Part shown: positions 1 to 10,737 of the stretch, piece by piece
Numbering within the stretch: the stretch's first letter is position 1
Layout: each line of letters opens with the position of its first letter
NCBI GenBank assembly: GCA_019925095.2
Contig: JAHHIN020000030.1
Span: 3,361,501-3,425,500 of the forward strand
DNA length: 64,000 nt
Direction: 5' to 3'
Source: Dendrolimus kikuchii
Taxonomy: Eukaryota > Arthropoda > Insecta > Lepidoptera > Lasiocampidae
The notes under the pieces: generated by a model
Told to the model about the DNA's origin: nothing
Seen by the model: only the letters and a program-made list of their open reading frames with translations
Databases searched by the model: none
Made by a program: the position numbers and the translations under genes

Positions 1-53
1 TTAAAGTCAGTTGTTGTCTAGAACTCGATGTTTCATTTATCAAAATTACTACA
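1..53 (+). repeat. 5' LTR (partial) of mag-like gypsy element
   Basis: These 53 bases are identical to the last 53 bases of the LTR at 4483-4574 and end in the same ACTACA. The window therefore opens about 39 bases inside the 5' LTR. No mismatch across 53 bases suggests recent insertion, though the stretch is too short to date. Confidence 0.9.
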
Positions 54-71
54 TGGTGACAGCGGTGAAAA
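54..71 (+). other. Primer binding site of mag-like element
   Basis: The sequence directly after the 5' LTR begins TGGTGACAGCGGTG. Its TGG start is what pairing to a tRNA CCA end requires, and its place is where minus-strand priming occurs. I did not assign the tRNA. Confidence 0.6.
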
Positions 72-151
72 AATCAATATAAATACTGTGAAAAGTGATT
101 AATTATAGCAAAAAGACTGTGATTTGTGTATATGTGCGTAAAATCGTAACA

Positions 152-3100
152 ATGGAACACGCGAGACCGCCGCCCGAGTTGAATTTTGAGAGAGGCCCCG
201 TAGCGCGGGCCGACGCCTGGAAGCGGTGGAGGCAACAATTCCAGCTGTTTGTAAAGGCATCCGGGGTTAATTCTGAATCGTCAGGAGTGCAAGCTAGTCT
301 GCTCGTGAACCTTATAGGGCCAGAAGGTTTTGACGTATATCAAACGTTCACTTTTAAGGATGATACAGAAAAAGATAACGTTGACGTCATTATAAAAAAA
401 TTTGATGAGTACTTTGGAACAAAAGTGAATATAACTCTATTGAGATACAACTTTTTTATGCGAAATCAAGAGGACAATGAGTCGATACAAAGTTATGTTA
501 CAGCCTTGCGTTTATTAAGCAAAAATTGCGAATTCAGTACATTACGTGATGACCTAATTAAAGATCGAATCGTATGTGGTATTAGGAATACCACTGTGAG
601 AGATAGATTGCTGAGATGCGAAGAGCTCGACTTAGACAAGGCAATTAAGGTTTGCCAAGCTCAAGAAGTGTCACAAGAAAGTGGTAAACAGTTGGGCGCA
701 AATGGTGAGTGTTCAAACACAGTACATGTTCACGGCGTGGAACGCCGTGTGAGCGGCGGTGCCGGGCGCCAGCACGGGCGCCGTGGCGGTACGGGCGCTG
801 CGCGGCGCGGAGGCCGCGGCGGCGACAGCGGCGGTGCCGATAACGCGCGGCAGCGGCGCGAGTGCCCCGGGTGCGGCGGCTCGCGCTGCGCCGACGATTG
901 TCCCGCACAGTACGTTAATTGTTTTTGTTGCGGACACCGTGGACATTACGCCAGAATGTGTAAGTCGCGTTTCTTTCATAATAAAGAAAGTGTTCGAAAA
1001 GTATGTGAAATAGAAAAATATGACTCTGTAGTCAATGTAAGCTCGGAAGAAGATGAATTATTTTTTTGTAATATGGTTACTAGTGCCAATAGCCAGGAAC
1101 AGTGGTCGGAAACTTTATATTGTTCAAACGGGTCTGAGGTATTTAAGCTTGACTCTGGTGCCGATATCAATGTAATTTCGTATATAAGGTTTAGATCATT
1201 AGGGTTCAGTAACACAATTATAAAAACGTCTAAAATAAAATTACAGTCGTATACGGGTAATTTTATACCTATCAAAGGTGTATGTGAGTTAAAGTGGGTC
1301 TATAAAAATAATGTTTTCAATTTGAATTTTGCTATTGCAGATATTGAATGTGCAAGCGTGTTGGGACGGAAATCTTGTGAACAGATGGGCTTGATAAAAC
1401 GTATTAATACTATAAGACTATCAGATTATTCGGATTTGTTTAGTGGATTAGGTTGTTTGCCGGGAAAATATAGTATTGTAATAGACAAGTCAATACCACC
1501 CGTTATTAGCGCGTCTAGAAAAATTCCTTTAGGTTTAAGGGAACGTTTAGCTGATGAACTAAAGAAAATGGAAAATTTAGGGGTGATTAGGAAAGTGTTG
1601 CACCCAACGCAGTGGGTCCACCCGCTCGTGTTGGTGGCTAAGAAAAATAATGGCATACGAGTGTGCCTTGATCCCCGTGAGCTGAACGTGGCGGTGCGGC
1701 GCGCGCACTTTCAGCTGCCCACGCTCGCAGAGATGGCGGCGCGTATGCACGGAGCTGCCGTCTTCTCGGTTTTGGACGCGAACTCTGGTTTTTGGACAGT
1801 ACAGCTGGATGACGCGAGCGCTGACCTCTGTACTTTTGCCACGCCGTTTGGACGGTATCAGTTTCTACGTTTGCCATTTGGCATCAGTTGTGCCTCTGAA
1901 GTTTTCCACGGGAAATTGCGCCAGTTGTTAGAAAACTTACAAGGAGTGGATAATTTCATTGACGACGTAATTATTTGGGGTCGTAATAGAAAGGAACACG
2001 ATGAACGATTGAAAGAATTTTTAAACCGAGCTAGAGAAATTAATCTCAAATTTAATAGGGAGAAATGTAGGATAGGAGTAAAAGAGGTGCATTATTTAGG
2101 GCATATTTTTGACGCGAACGGCATAAGGCCAGATGACGAGAAGGTCAGGGCCATTAGGGATATGCCTCCGCCGACTGATAAGAAAGGAGTAGAGAGATTT
2201 CTAGGCGCCGTTAACTATTTATCTAAATTTATACCGAATTACTCTCAACGAGCAGTACCTTTGACTAACTTGCTCAAAAAAGAGAATGCTTGGCGATGGG
2301 AACAGAGTGAGGCAAACTCATTTAAAGAATTAAAAGAATGCGTGTGTAGTGCTGGGGTGTTGGCACTATACGACGTGGGCGCGCCGGCGCAGTTATCGGT
2401 GGACGCGTCACGTGATGCCGTGGGCGCCGTGCTGCTGCAGGGCGGTCGCCCGGTTGAGTTCTCCTCGCGCACGCTCACCGACGCGCAACGCCGGTACGCC
2501 CAGGTCGAGAAGGAAATGCTTGCAATCGTGTTTGCATGTGAGCGGTTCCATCAATACATATTCGGGAAACAAAGAGTAGTAGTTGAATCGGATCACAAGC
2601 CATTAGAGAGTATTTTTAAGAAGCCTTTGATGTCCGTCCCGGCACGTTTACAGCGTATGATGTTGCGGCTACAAAATTATGACCTAATAGTTACATATAA
2701 GCCGGGCAAGTATATGTATATTGCGGATACATTGTCCCGCGCGCCGTTGCCAGAATTATATAGCAATGAAGTTCATGAGAATAATTTATATCAAATTCAA
2801 ATGATTATAAATAGTTTACCTATTTCTAACAACAAACTGTCGCTCATTAAAAAAGAATCCAAAAAGGATACTGTTTGTTTAAAATTGACTGATTACATAA
2901 ACAAAGGTTGGCCCGAACATAAGTCACAAGTTGCCAATGAATTAAAATTGTTTTGGCCTTTTAGAAATGAATTTTTCATTGTTGATAGTGTTATATTTAG
3001 AAATGGTTTAGTACTAATTCCACAATCGTTAAGAAAAGAAATGCTTAGTATTGTACACGAAGGGCATATGGGAATAGACCGGTGCAAGCGGCGCGCGAGG

Positions 3101-4183
3101 CAAGTCATGTACTGGCCAAACATGAGTCGTGACGTTGAATTGTATGTCAGACGATGTTCCACCTGCCAAGAGTGCTTAAACGCACCCGCTAGGGAGCCTT
3201 TGATACCAATTGAAATACCTGAATTGCCATGGAACAAAGTGGGCTCTGATATTTTTGAAGTCAATAAAAAATATTTCTTAATAATTGTAGATTATTATTC
3301 AAATTACGTGGAGGTTTGTAAATTGCTAAATATTTCATCAAATTCCGTTATTTCGAATATGAAAGAGATTTTTTCGCGTCACGGTATCCCAGCCACCCTA
3401 ATAAGCGATAACGGGACTCAGTATAGTAGTCATGAGTTTAGGATGTTTGCCAGAGAGTGGGGTTTCAATCATGTCACGTCGTCGCCACACTATCCACAAG
3501 CAAATGGAAAAAGTGAGCGTACCGTGCAGACAATTAAAACTATCCTAAAAAAATCAATTAAAAGCAATTCAGACTTTCAATTGGCATTACTTAATTTTCG
3601 TAATACACCGAGGGATGGTTTAAGCTCTCCTGCGCAGCTCTTAATGGGCCGCAGATTGAGATGCAGATTACCGGTGCATCCGGACTTACTAAAACCAAAA
3701 TCTGTTGAACCGGCAGAATACAACAATATGATAAAGAAGCAATCTAAGACTAAAGAAATGTATGATAAACATTGTAGGACCTTACCCAAACTCAATATAG
3801 GTGATGACGTAATATGTGTAGAAGATAAAAAAAGATGCCGCGCTAAAGTAGTAGGGGAGGCCGATACACCGCGCTCTTATATCATACAAAATAAAATAGG
3901 TAGCAGATTTAGACGCAATCGTCGTCATCTTATAAAATGCGATATGGGTGATCATCCGTCATCGTCGAACTCCAAGCAATCGTGTCCTTCTGAATGCAGT
4001 GACAACGAGTTCGAGGATGCGGATTCGGACGTCAGTTGCACAGGGGCTGCCGAAATTCAAAATAATAAAAATCATTACCATAACAACACGGCTGCTTCTG
4101 TACAACATACATTATCAGAAATGCCTCAAAGAAAGGCAAAATTAATAGCGGGAAAGAAATTAAAGTTAATAAAGGATAAATAA
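152..4183 (+). CDS. Gag-pol polyprotein, mag-like Ty3/gypsy retrotransposon
   Basis: One uninterrupted frame encodes capsid and all replication enzymes of an LTR retrotransposon. The frame opens at a GTG at 95, but the first ATG, at 152, is the likelier start and gives about 1343 residues. In order: a gag domain; an Arg/Gly-rich GC-rich stretch (about 740-890); zinc knuckles (about 855-965, including CFCCGHRGHYARMC); aspartic protease DSGAD (about 1150); reverse transcriptase (about 1500-2200) with FIDDVIIW near 1951; RNase H (about 2390-2750) with SVDAS and ESDHKP; an integrase zinc region with HEGHMG; and a DDE core with SDNGTQYSS and PQANGKSE. Gag and pol share a frame with no shift, as in mag. 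Together with the tiny LTRs and total length near 4.6 kb this places it in the mag lineage. No catalytic motif is visibly lost, so it may be active or recently so. Confidence 0.93.
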   Translation: MEHARPPPELNFERGPVARADAWKRWRQQFQLFVKASGVNSESSGVQASLLVNLIGPEGFDVYQTFTFKDDTEKDNVDVIIKKFDEYFGTKVNITLLRYNFFMRNQEDNESIQSYVTALRLLSKNCEFSTLRDDLIKDRIVCGIRNTTVRDRLLRCEELDLDKAIKVCQAQEVSQESGKQLGANGECSNTVHVHGVERRVSGGAGRQHGRRGGTGAARRGGRGGDSGGADNARQRRECPGCGGSRCADDCPAQYVNCFCCGHRGHYARMCKSRFFHNKESVRKVCEIEKYDSVVNVSSEEDELFFCNMVTSANSQEQWSETLYCSNGSEVFKLDSGADINVISYIRFRSLGFSNTIIKTSKIKLQSYTGNFIPIKGVCELKWVYKNNVFNLNFAIADIECASVLGRKSCEQMGLIKRINTIRLSDYSDLFSGLGCLPGKYSIVIDKSIPPVISASRKIPLGLRERLADELKKMENLGVIRKVLHPTQWVHPLVLVAKKNNGIRVCLDPRELNVAVRRAHFQLPTLAEMAARMHGAAVFSVLDANSGFWTVQLDDASADLCTFATPFGRYQFLRLPFGISCASEVFHGKLRQLLENLQGVDNFIDDVIIWGRNRKEHDERLKEFLNRAREINLKFNREKCRIGVKEVHYLGHIFDANGIRPDDEKVRAIRDMPPPTDKKGVERFLGAVNYLSKFIPNYSQRAVPLTNLLKKENAWRWEQSEANSFKELKECVCSAGVLALYDVGAPAQLSVDASRDAVGAVLLQGGRPVEFSSRTLTDAQRRYAQVEKEMLAIVFACERFHQYIFGKQRVVVESDHKPLESIFKKPLMSVPARLQRMMLRLQNYDLIVTYKPGKYMYIADTLSRAPLPELYSNEVHENNLYQIQMIINSLPISNNKLSLIKKESKKDTVCLKLTDYINKGWPEHKSQVANELKLFWPFRNEFFIVDSVIFRNGLVLIPQSLRKEMLSIVHEGHMGIDRCKRRARQVMYWPNMSRDVELYVRRCSTCQECLNAPAREPLIPIEIPELPWNKVGSDIFEVNKKYFLIIVDYYSNYVEVCKLLNISSNSVISNMKEIFSRHGIPATLISDNGTQYSSHEFRMFAREWGFNHVTSSPHYPQANGKSERTVQTIKTILKKSIKSNSDFQLALLNFRNTPRDGLSSPAQLLMGRRLRCRLPVHPDLLKPKSVEPAEYNNMIKKQSKTKEMYDKHCRTLPKLNIGDDVICVEDKKRCRAKVVGEADTPRSYIIQNKIGSRFRRNRRHLIKCDMGDHPSSSNSKQSCPSECSDNEFEDADSDVSCTGAAEIQNNKNHYHNNTAASVQHTLSEMPQRKAKLIAGKKLKLIKDK

Positions 4184-4187
4184 ATAG

Positions 4188-4218
<31 letters not shown>
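4188..4218. repeat. (TA)n microsatellite in 3' noncoding region
   Basis: A run of alternating TA/AT follows the gag-pol stop codon almost at once, between the coding region and the 3' LTR. It is a simple repeat. Confidence 0.85.
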
Positions 4219-4225
<7 letters not shown>

Positions 4226-4473
4226 AATAAAAAGAAGGGGGATATAGATGATAAATGTACGCAACTGTTACATTTAAAACACATTATACATAGTATATTA
4301 TAAGAAACATAACTTACTAAAGATATATAAACATATAAAGTTATTAGCATATTGTAAGACACAGAAATGTATACATGGATGTGTATTTTGATGTTATCCA
4401 TAAGTAGTGTTAGTATAAAATTGTTTTTGTAGTTTATTAGCATATAAATACTCATATATTGTTATACTAAATA

Positions 4474-4482
4474 TAGGGGAGA
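4474..4482 (+). other. Polypurine tract of mag-like element
   Basis: A purine run (AGGGGAGA) ends directly at the TGTTGT start of the 3' LTR, the position of the plus-strand primer in LTR retrotransposons. Confidence 0.65.
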
Positions 4483-4574
4483 TGTTGTGGGTAGTTTTGA
4501 ATATCAGATGGTGAGTACGGATTAAAGTCAGTTGTTGTCTAGAACTCGATGTTTCATTTATCAAAATTACTACA
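4483..4574 (+). repeat. 3' LTR of mag-like element (92 bp)
   Basis: It starts TGTTGTGG and ends TTACTACA, with TG...CA termini. Its last 53 bases repeat window positions 1-53 exactly. A 92-bp LTR is very short and matches the mag lineage, whose type element has an LTR under 100 bp. The 5' flank is outside the window, so the target duplication cannot be checked. Confidence 0.9.
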
Positions 4575-5416
4575 TCCACCAACCTTGAGATCCGCCCTCT
4601 CCTGGCTCGGTTCAGGTTACACACAGGAACAGCACACGGCACTAATCTCCACCTTAGAGCTAACACTTTTAACAAGTCTAAGTACATATAATAAGTTCTT
4701 GGCACGGCCAGTAATTACAATGAGTATAATGAATATTATTCAAAATTATGAGCGCACGGCGCGTTGTAGTCTCGTTAAGACGTCGACAGTAAGTGTTCAA
4801 AAAAAGGCTGCTCCTACCCTGCTCTGTAGTGGCCGTCGCCTCACACAGAAGGAGGGTAGACAGCAAAATTGATGGAGCGATGTTCTACCTACTTTATACT
4901 AGGCAAGGACCGAACAAGTACTTTTAAGTTATTTTTAATTAGAAATTTAAACTATGACCCCCCATATCTCTGAAAGTATTGGAGACGCGCGGGATTTGAG
5001 ACTGTCAGTTTGTGCGCGCTAGGGAGCTCTACCTAGCCGTACCCAAATCTCATAGAGTTACTAAAGAAAAAGTCCGAAAATTTGTCTAAAAACTAGTTTT
5101 TTCACAATTTCCTAAATTAAATTTTTTTATAATATTAGGGCAAATTTATTAAAAATCATTAAAAAATAGAACGCATTTTAGCGGACGTTTCGGACATTTT
5201 TCGGTGTTTTTAGCTCCGATACTTTTGGAGATATTGAATTTTGAATAGTTTTTATTAAATAAATAAATAAATATAATTGCTAGAGATAAGATAGTTTTAG
5301 ATATAGTTAGGTCTCATCAAGACCTACGCCCTGACCCCAAACTCGGCTGTCCTGGGCCAAACTAGTCCTGAGAAACAGGACTTTACTGGTTTTTGGCCAA
5401 GGGCCGCCGCCATTTT
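4575..5416. other. No gene recognised
   Basis: About 840 bases flank the mag-like element. I see short frames only, a TAAA-type simple repeat near 5256-5275, and AT-rich sequence. The stretch ending in a Lys/Asn-like run at 5400-5419 resembles sequence near 5895-5915 (both contain CCGCCAT.TTGAATTTTTT), so the SINE-like insert after it may split one older unidentified repeat. Confidence 0.5.
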
Positions 5417-5419
5417 GAA

Positions 5420-5666
5420 TTTTTTTTTTTTTTTTTTTTTTATTGCAGTAGCTCAGCAGACAGACAGACAGCCCACTTGATGGAAAGCGGTTACCATCGC
5501 CTATAGACATTTGCAACACCAAAGGTGCTACAAATGCGCTGCTGCTCTCTTAAGGGAGAATGGAACCTGGTCACTAATGCCGAAACACAACTCAAGGTTG
5601 TTATGGCAACACACTTTAGACCAGGGGTGGTAGCCATCCATGGCGACACACTTTAGACCAGGGGTG
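5420..5666 (-). mobile_element. SINE-like retroelement copy, 5' truncated
   Basis: On the minus strand this copy ends in a poly(A) (T-run at 5420-5441). It matches the 3' two thirds of the insert at 14892-15215, which carries the same text from the GGATGGCTACCACCCC block to the poly(A). It has no coding potential. Its 5' edge shows a tandem duplication of about 27 bp offset by 37 bp (5603-5629 and 5640-5666). It could be a SINE or the 3' end of a LINE; I saw no clear tRNA A/B boxes. Confidence 0.7.
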
Positions 5667-6740
5667 TCCGATCGCGACGCGGTTTTCACTGGGACGAAGA
5701 ATTTGACCAAGCGGACAGTACCCGGGGGTAAAAAGCGACAAAAATTTTGACATCAACGCTCCCCCAAAACGGGTGGGGAAGGTAGTCAAACTATTGACGT
5801 GGGGACCTAGATCTAACTTGGGGAGACCTAACGAACCCAAACTCGGGTATTTTTGACTTAAAAACCCCCAAGCTAGAGCTACTCAAAGTTCAGTCGGCCG
5901 CCATCTTGAATTTTTTGTAAAGCTCATAGCTCAGGCATTATTAGGATTAGGAAGACCGGATTTTCACTTGGGAAACCCTCATCACTCAATCTACCGATTG
6001 GACCCCTTTTTGGATCCAATCGGAGCTGCATGGTCAACCCCCCATTTACACACACACACCCCCCCCCCCATCCGATAGAGCTCGTGGAGGCGAGAAGAAT
6101 AAGCCCAAGCTCAGTCCTCTAGCTGTAATATTGCGTGAGTAGTGAAGGTTCGAAGTTCGAGAAGTTTTATTTTGACCGAAAAGTGTAAAACTTCGGACCC
6201 CGCTGCTCCCTCAATAAGGCAGATAGTCTGGTCGAGTTTGGAGTTAAACGACTCAGCTCGACGAGACCTATCATCTTACACCCCCCCCCCACTCCCGTAT
6301 CCCCACTCCTATTTTTCAACGTTTCAATTTTTTATTTTACTTACCTTTGCTCCTATTTCCTCGTTCTTGGTGTCCTCGGGTTCCTCGCGTTGCGGCGGAC
6401 TCGGTGGCACTGCGTGAACGCTCCCTGCTCCTTTCCTCCTCTCTCCGCTGACCTGAAACACAAAAATAGATTAATAATTGATAAAAATAGACATATAAAT
6501 AAGAAAGGAACTTACCTGAGACTGTGTAGTTGGCCTGCCGACACCTGTAAATAAATAAAAAATTAGTATAAGTTGACAACATAGCTATAGGTTTTGTTTT
6601 ATTTGACAAGTAAAAATTGTATTGTTTTATTACCTATTGACTGGTTCAATATATATTGTTTACCATTTTATTTTTTGACATTTCGGTTGAGCGCTATTGC
6701 GACAGTCGATTAGTATAGGTAGTTTTAGTATTTCCTTCTG
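5667..6740. other. No gene recognised; C-runs and AC repeat
   Basis: This region contains a short AC repeat running into a C-run (about 6048-6070) and another C-run near 6282-6290. It lies just upstream of the LINE ORF1 at 6765 in the same orientation, so part of it may be the 5' UTR of that element. No protein similarity is visible. Confidence 0.4.
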
Positions 6741-6764
6741 GACCGATCTCCGACCAGAGGAAAA

Positions 6765-8361
6765 ATGCATCGGACGCCGGTGAGACCTCGCGTCCCAGCG
6801 AAAGCGGATGTGACACCGGAGGAGAAGGACAGAGGACCGATGTTACCCGGCAGAAGGATGCCGGAAATTGAAAAGAGGGACAGGATCGAGGGAGCAAGCA
6901 GTGGAAGGCCCTTAGGAGCAGACACTGATGATGAAGAGGTGGAATTTGTTCCCTCTCCCTCCCCTAAGGACGAGGAAAAAAGCCCCCCGTACGCCAGCCA
7001 GGGGAAGAAAAAGGTTACTCTGACTTTTGGAAACAAAACGTTTACGAAGACGACGCCGCCGAAGGGGTGAAAGTATAAAAATAGGAAGACAGAGGCAAAG
7101 GCCTGTATTGCAAAGACGAACCTTCACCTGGGTAACTCCCGAAATATAAAGACGGAGATCAAACAGGGGGGTACAAAACGCGGTTGACCGCTTGTACGCC
7201 CTGTTTGTGGAATCGGAATCGGAGAATGAATTGGAACGGGAGAAGACTCTGGAGAACAAAGAAGGGGCAGCTCAGGGCGAACGAGTAAAGAGTAGTAAGG
7301 ACGCGGAGACTCAAGCCCAACTGCAAGAAGAGGAGGAGGAGGAACCTGAGTCGCAAAGGCAAGTGGTAATAGTACGGGTAAACCCGGAAGACCTAAAAGC
7401 GATGAGTGACAATTGGGTAGAAATGAGAGATCGCATGGACAAGCAAGCCGAACTCCTTCAGAGAACAACCGAGGCGATGAATAATTTCGAAGAAATTATT
7501 CAAAAGTACGCAACGGAAGAGAGCGCGGCAAGCATGGCGAAGAGGAGCTACGCGAGTGTAGCGGCCGCAAGACCGGAGGTTAACCCTCCGTCCTATAGGA
7601 CACTACACTCCGTGGCAATAACATCTGGGGAAGGAAACCGCACCGCCGAGGAAACCCTCAAAGAGGTTAGAGAGGCGCTAAATGCCAAACAAGGGGGGGT
7701 GGAGGTAGAGCGAGTTCGGAAAGCGAGAGACAGCCGGGTAATCATCAGTTGCCGAACTCCAGAAGAGAGGGAGAAACTCAAGCTGAGGCTGAGCAAAGAA
7801 AGGGCGAACCTTGTAGCAGAGGACATCACCAACAAACAACCAATGGTGATGATAACGGGTGTATCAAGGACTCATACAGACGACGACCTCTTCGGGGCTC
7901 TCAGGAACCAAAACAAATTGGTTTTTGAGGGTCTCGGAGAGGGCGGCGACTGTATGGAAGTCGCTTACAAAATCCGAGGCAGAAATCCAAACACGCACAA
8001 AGTCATCATGAAGGTATCGCCACCGCTCTGGAGGAGGATGATGGACACCGGTACAGTTAGAGTTGACTTGCAAACATTGCAAGTAACTGATAGGTCCCCA
8101 CTTGTGCAATGCACCATCTGCCTGGGCTTCGGGCATGGTAAAAAGCTGTGCACGGAGACCCAGGTGATGTGCTGTCATTGCGGTGGTCCCCACACCAGAA
8201 ACGAATATGAAGAGTACCTAGTTAGCGCACCGCCAAAATGTAAAAATTGCGTAAGGGAAAGAAGAACTGGACCAGAAGCGGAACATAACGCTTTTAGTGA
8301 AGTGTGCCCGGTAAGGGTGAGAAGAGACGCGATGATGCGCGAAACTGTAGCCTACTGCTAG
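6765..8361 (+). pseudogene. ORF1 (nucleic-acid-binding protein) of a non-LTR retrotransposon, broken
   Basis: Two frames form one ORF1. The first, 6765-7070, starts MHRTPVRP and is acidic and basic. The second is read from about 7075, has one stop near 7147, and is then open from 7192 to 8361 (389 residues). A frameshift lies near 7070. The long part has an acidic stretch, then a central region of the RNA-binding type (with PMVMITGVSRTHTDDDL). It ends in three Cys/His clusters: CTICLGFGHGKKLC, then CCHCGGPHTR, then CKNC...HNAFSEVC. This knuckle order is typical of ORF1 of Jockey/I/R1-group LINEs and serves RNA binding in the retrotransposition RNP. No ORF2 follows. Clade assignment is uncertain. 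Confidence 0.75.
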
Positions 8362-8659
8362 ACGGGCTCCCGGAAGCAATACAATAGTAATGGATCGGAA
8401 GCCGCGCATCGTTGTGGAAAAATGGATTTAATTACTGGTGGAAATAATGTAACAATGGACCAGTCAGCGACGCGTGGCCAACGATCCCGCTATCGTACGT
8501 GTGACCGGGAAGACTCGTCTAGTAGCAGAGGGTACTGGAGTGGGGAGCCACATAGGAAGGAGTATGGAGACTCAGTGTCACAGCGTGGAACCAGCCGGGA
8601 ACCTACTCAGAGGTAAACACACAAACACGACACATACAAATACCAACATACACCAAACA
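8362..8659 (+). other. Sequence after LINE ORF1; AC-rich end
   Basis: There is no convincing protein here. The first 200 bases look like decayed continuation of the element. The last 50 bases are rich in CA/ACA, and similar CACA/CCAAC text resumes after 9020, so the R1-like tail at 8660-9020 probably split one AC-rich tract. Confidence 0.4.
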
Positions 8660-9020
8660 TTTTTTTTTTTTTTTTTGATAACGCAGGGGGAATGTCTTTG
8701 GACACCATCCTCGGGTCCTTTGGGGGAAGGGCCAAAATGCAGGCATAAGGCCTGCATCGAGGGTGTGTGGGACTCTCAGCGACCGGTCCTCCACGCTGGC
8801 TTCTAAAACGAAGCTGTCGCGAGAAACGGCCGCCAAACTACCCACTAAACCTAAACCTGCGCCCCATTTATAGCGCTTTTACGGGGCGTCATGGGATCTC
8901 GTACAGAGTAACTGCACCATGACGCCCCTACGCTCTGTAACTGGGCCACCCCGGGGAGCAGAGTGACCCACTTCGTACAGCAGGGGGGGAAGTCCGCTGT
9001 CACCTCCGTGACAGCGGTCC
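8660..9020 (-). mobile_element. 5'-truncated R1-like LINE copy: 3' UTR only
   Basis: A T-run (8660-8676) begins a minus-strand copy of about 345 bp of the 3' UTR found intact at 35119-35497. It shares the terminal block next to the poly(A), the GGGGCGTCATGG...CCATGACGCCCC hairpin (8883-8894 with 8927-8938) and the TACCCACTAAA motif (8839-8849, minus). It stops at about the ORF2 stop codon. Extreme 5' truncation is normal for LINE insertion by target-primed reverse transcription. Confidence 0.92.
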
Positions 9021-10025
9021 CCACACAAACCAACATCGACCAACACTAACCAACATTTTAGACAAACATAAAACAACAACAAAAGAACACATGGAAACAC
9101 CTGGGACAAACATTCATGCAACAAATAAACTCGCAACTTTTAATGTAAAAGTTGACGGTTTGGTAAACACATCATTAAGCAGAACAAATTACATCCAAAA
9201 CAAACCAGTCAAACAAAACATTAAATTATACACACATGCAAACACAACACGACCAACCCGCGAAATACAAAACACTATAGAGTAGGAACCCCGGAATGCC
9301 AGAAGAAATGACCAAAACCGCAAAAGATATAAAAAATAGATATAAATGAAGAAAAACAATATATATTGACCAGAAATAACGTAGATACAAAATTAACCTG
9401 TATAAAAACGACACTAAGAAAATATACTACGTATATTTACTAATAGCGTCTAGATAAAGTATGTAAAAATAATATATATATATTAAGTATAATAAATAAA
9501 TAGATAGTTAACGATATGGTTCTATGATAAATAGATTAAGGCAGAGCGTCACTTACAAAATTAGAATACAATAGGGGGGAAAAAAAACAACAATTTTAGA
9601 ATTAAGCACACAACTACTTGCAAAGAATTAATTAATTGTCTATTATTCGAAAAAATTTTGGATTGTATAAAACCAACTAGGAAAACTTTTGACAATAGGA
9701 AATACTGACACAAAAATTGCAATAGAACTTAAGAAACAGTAAAATGTAATAACCTAATTTTAAACAATAAGAACGAAATTAATGTAGGAAATTTGATAAA
9801 TAAAAATAAATAAAGTAATACCTACCAACCCTCCAACATATACCCATCCAACAAACATCCATCCAACATCCACTATCCTTTACCTTTACATCCTTTCACC
9901 AACTTCCATATCCGTCTCCAAACAATATCTCAGTAGAAAAACTTTATTTACCCTAATTGTAAGTAGCTATTAAATAAGTTTAAAAAATGTAAATTTTAAA
10001 AGAGCAATAAAATAAAAGGAAACCA
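9021..10025. other. AT- and AC-rich noncoding stretch
   Basis: About 1 kb of A-rich sequence with no coding frame of interest. It begins in CCAACA-type repeats and ends at a LINE-like 3' stem-loop at 10026. It could be the 3' part of a nonautonomous LINE derivative whose ORF1 lies at 6765-8361; this is inference. Confidence 0.4.
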
Positions 10026-10071
10026 CTCGGGCATATCTCGTTCGCCTGAGCCTAAAGGAGAAAAAAAAAAA
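10026..10071 (+). other. LINE-like 3' terminus: stem-loop plus poly(A)
   Basis: The arms CTCGGGC (10026-10032) and GCCTGAG (10044-10050) can pair around an 11-base loop containing ATCTCGTT. After 10 bases comes an A-run at 10061-10071. The same plan occurs at 10602-10652. This is the form of a LINE 3' recognition hairpin before the tail. The family was not identified. Confidence 0.55.
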
Positions 10072-10652
10072 TGTCATCCATCATATCTTCTTCCGCGGTG
10101 CTGATACGGTCGAGCAACCCACCGCCACCGCGCCCAACAACGCACGACGGTGGCGAAATTGGAAAAGGGGGTGGGCCGCCCTTTGGCCCACTCCGTCGCC
10201 GGCCCGGGGATTGGCATAAATGTCCGGCCGCCGGACCCGTCGCCGCCACATCGCATGGAGCCTCTCCGCTGAACGGAGAGGTGCGAGTGGCCCGTCAAAT
10301 AAAGGACGGGGTGGGTATTTGGGAAGGAGGGACACACAGGAACGATTTTAAGGATAGGAACGTAGGTGGGACACCACCGTCACGGAGAGAAAGGAGGAAT
10401 GTGACAATGGCCGCTGGGGCCCCGGGGACGCTTCCCCGTGTGCCAACCGCGGTCGGAGGGGGTAAGGACCGCAGGGGGCACCCCCTGGGGGGAAACCCAA
10501 CCAACATATCCCAACGTGCAAAATTATTTGTGTTAAGTAGTTTGTAAGAAAGAAGGACATATTTGTAAAGATATTAAAGTAAAGAAAGAAATAGTAATTG
10601 GCCTGGGCAATCTCGTTAGCCTGGGCTAGAAAAGCTGAAAAAAAAAAAAAAA
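10072..10652 (+). mobile_element. GC-rich LINE-like 3' UTR ending in stem-loop and poly(A)
   Basis: This is a GC-rich block (10080-10500) with many short inverted repeats, then AT-rich sequence, then the arms CCTGGGC (10602-10608) and GCCTGGG (10619-10625) around a loop containing ATCTCGTT, and an A-run at 10638-10652. A 158-codon frame across the GC-rich part has low-complexity composition and no domain, so I treat it as noncoding. The end is clearly related to that at 10026-10071. Confidence 0.55.
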
Positions 10653-10737
10653 CCTATGACCTCGCATAACACAGTTATTTTCAATGGCCAATTCGAACCT
10701 ATTATGGTAAAACTTTTTTATTAAATTATTTTTCAAT
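10653..10737. other. Junction sequence before gypsy fragment
   Basis: A short AT-rich piece between the LINE-like poly(A) and the broken gypsy pol. It may be decayed pol sequence leading toward a lost integrase. Confidence 0.3.

Noticed and set aside
645..1013. Several overlapping frames on both strands in the GC-rich part of the mag-like gag
   Set aside because: They are low-complexity shadows of the Arg/Gly-rich gag segment, with no domain.
10071..10547. 158-codon plus-strand frame
   Set aside because: GC-rich, Pro/Gly/Arg-rich composition with no recognisable domain, sitting within a LINE-like 3' UTR; frames on the other strand are equally long.
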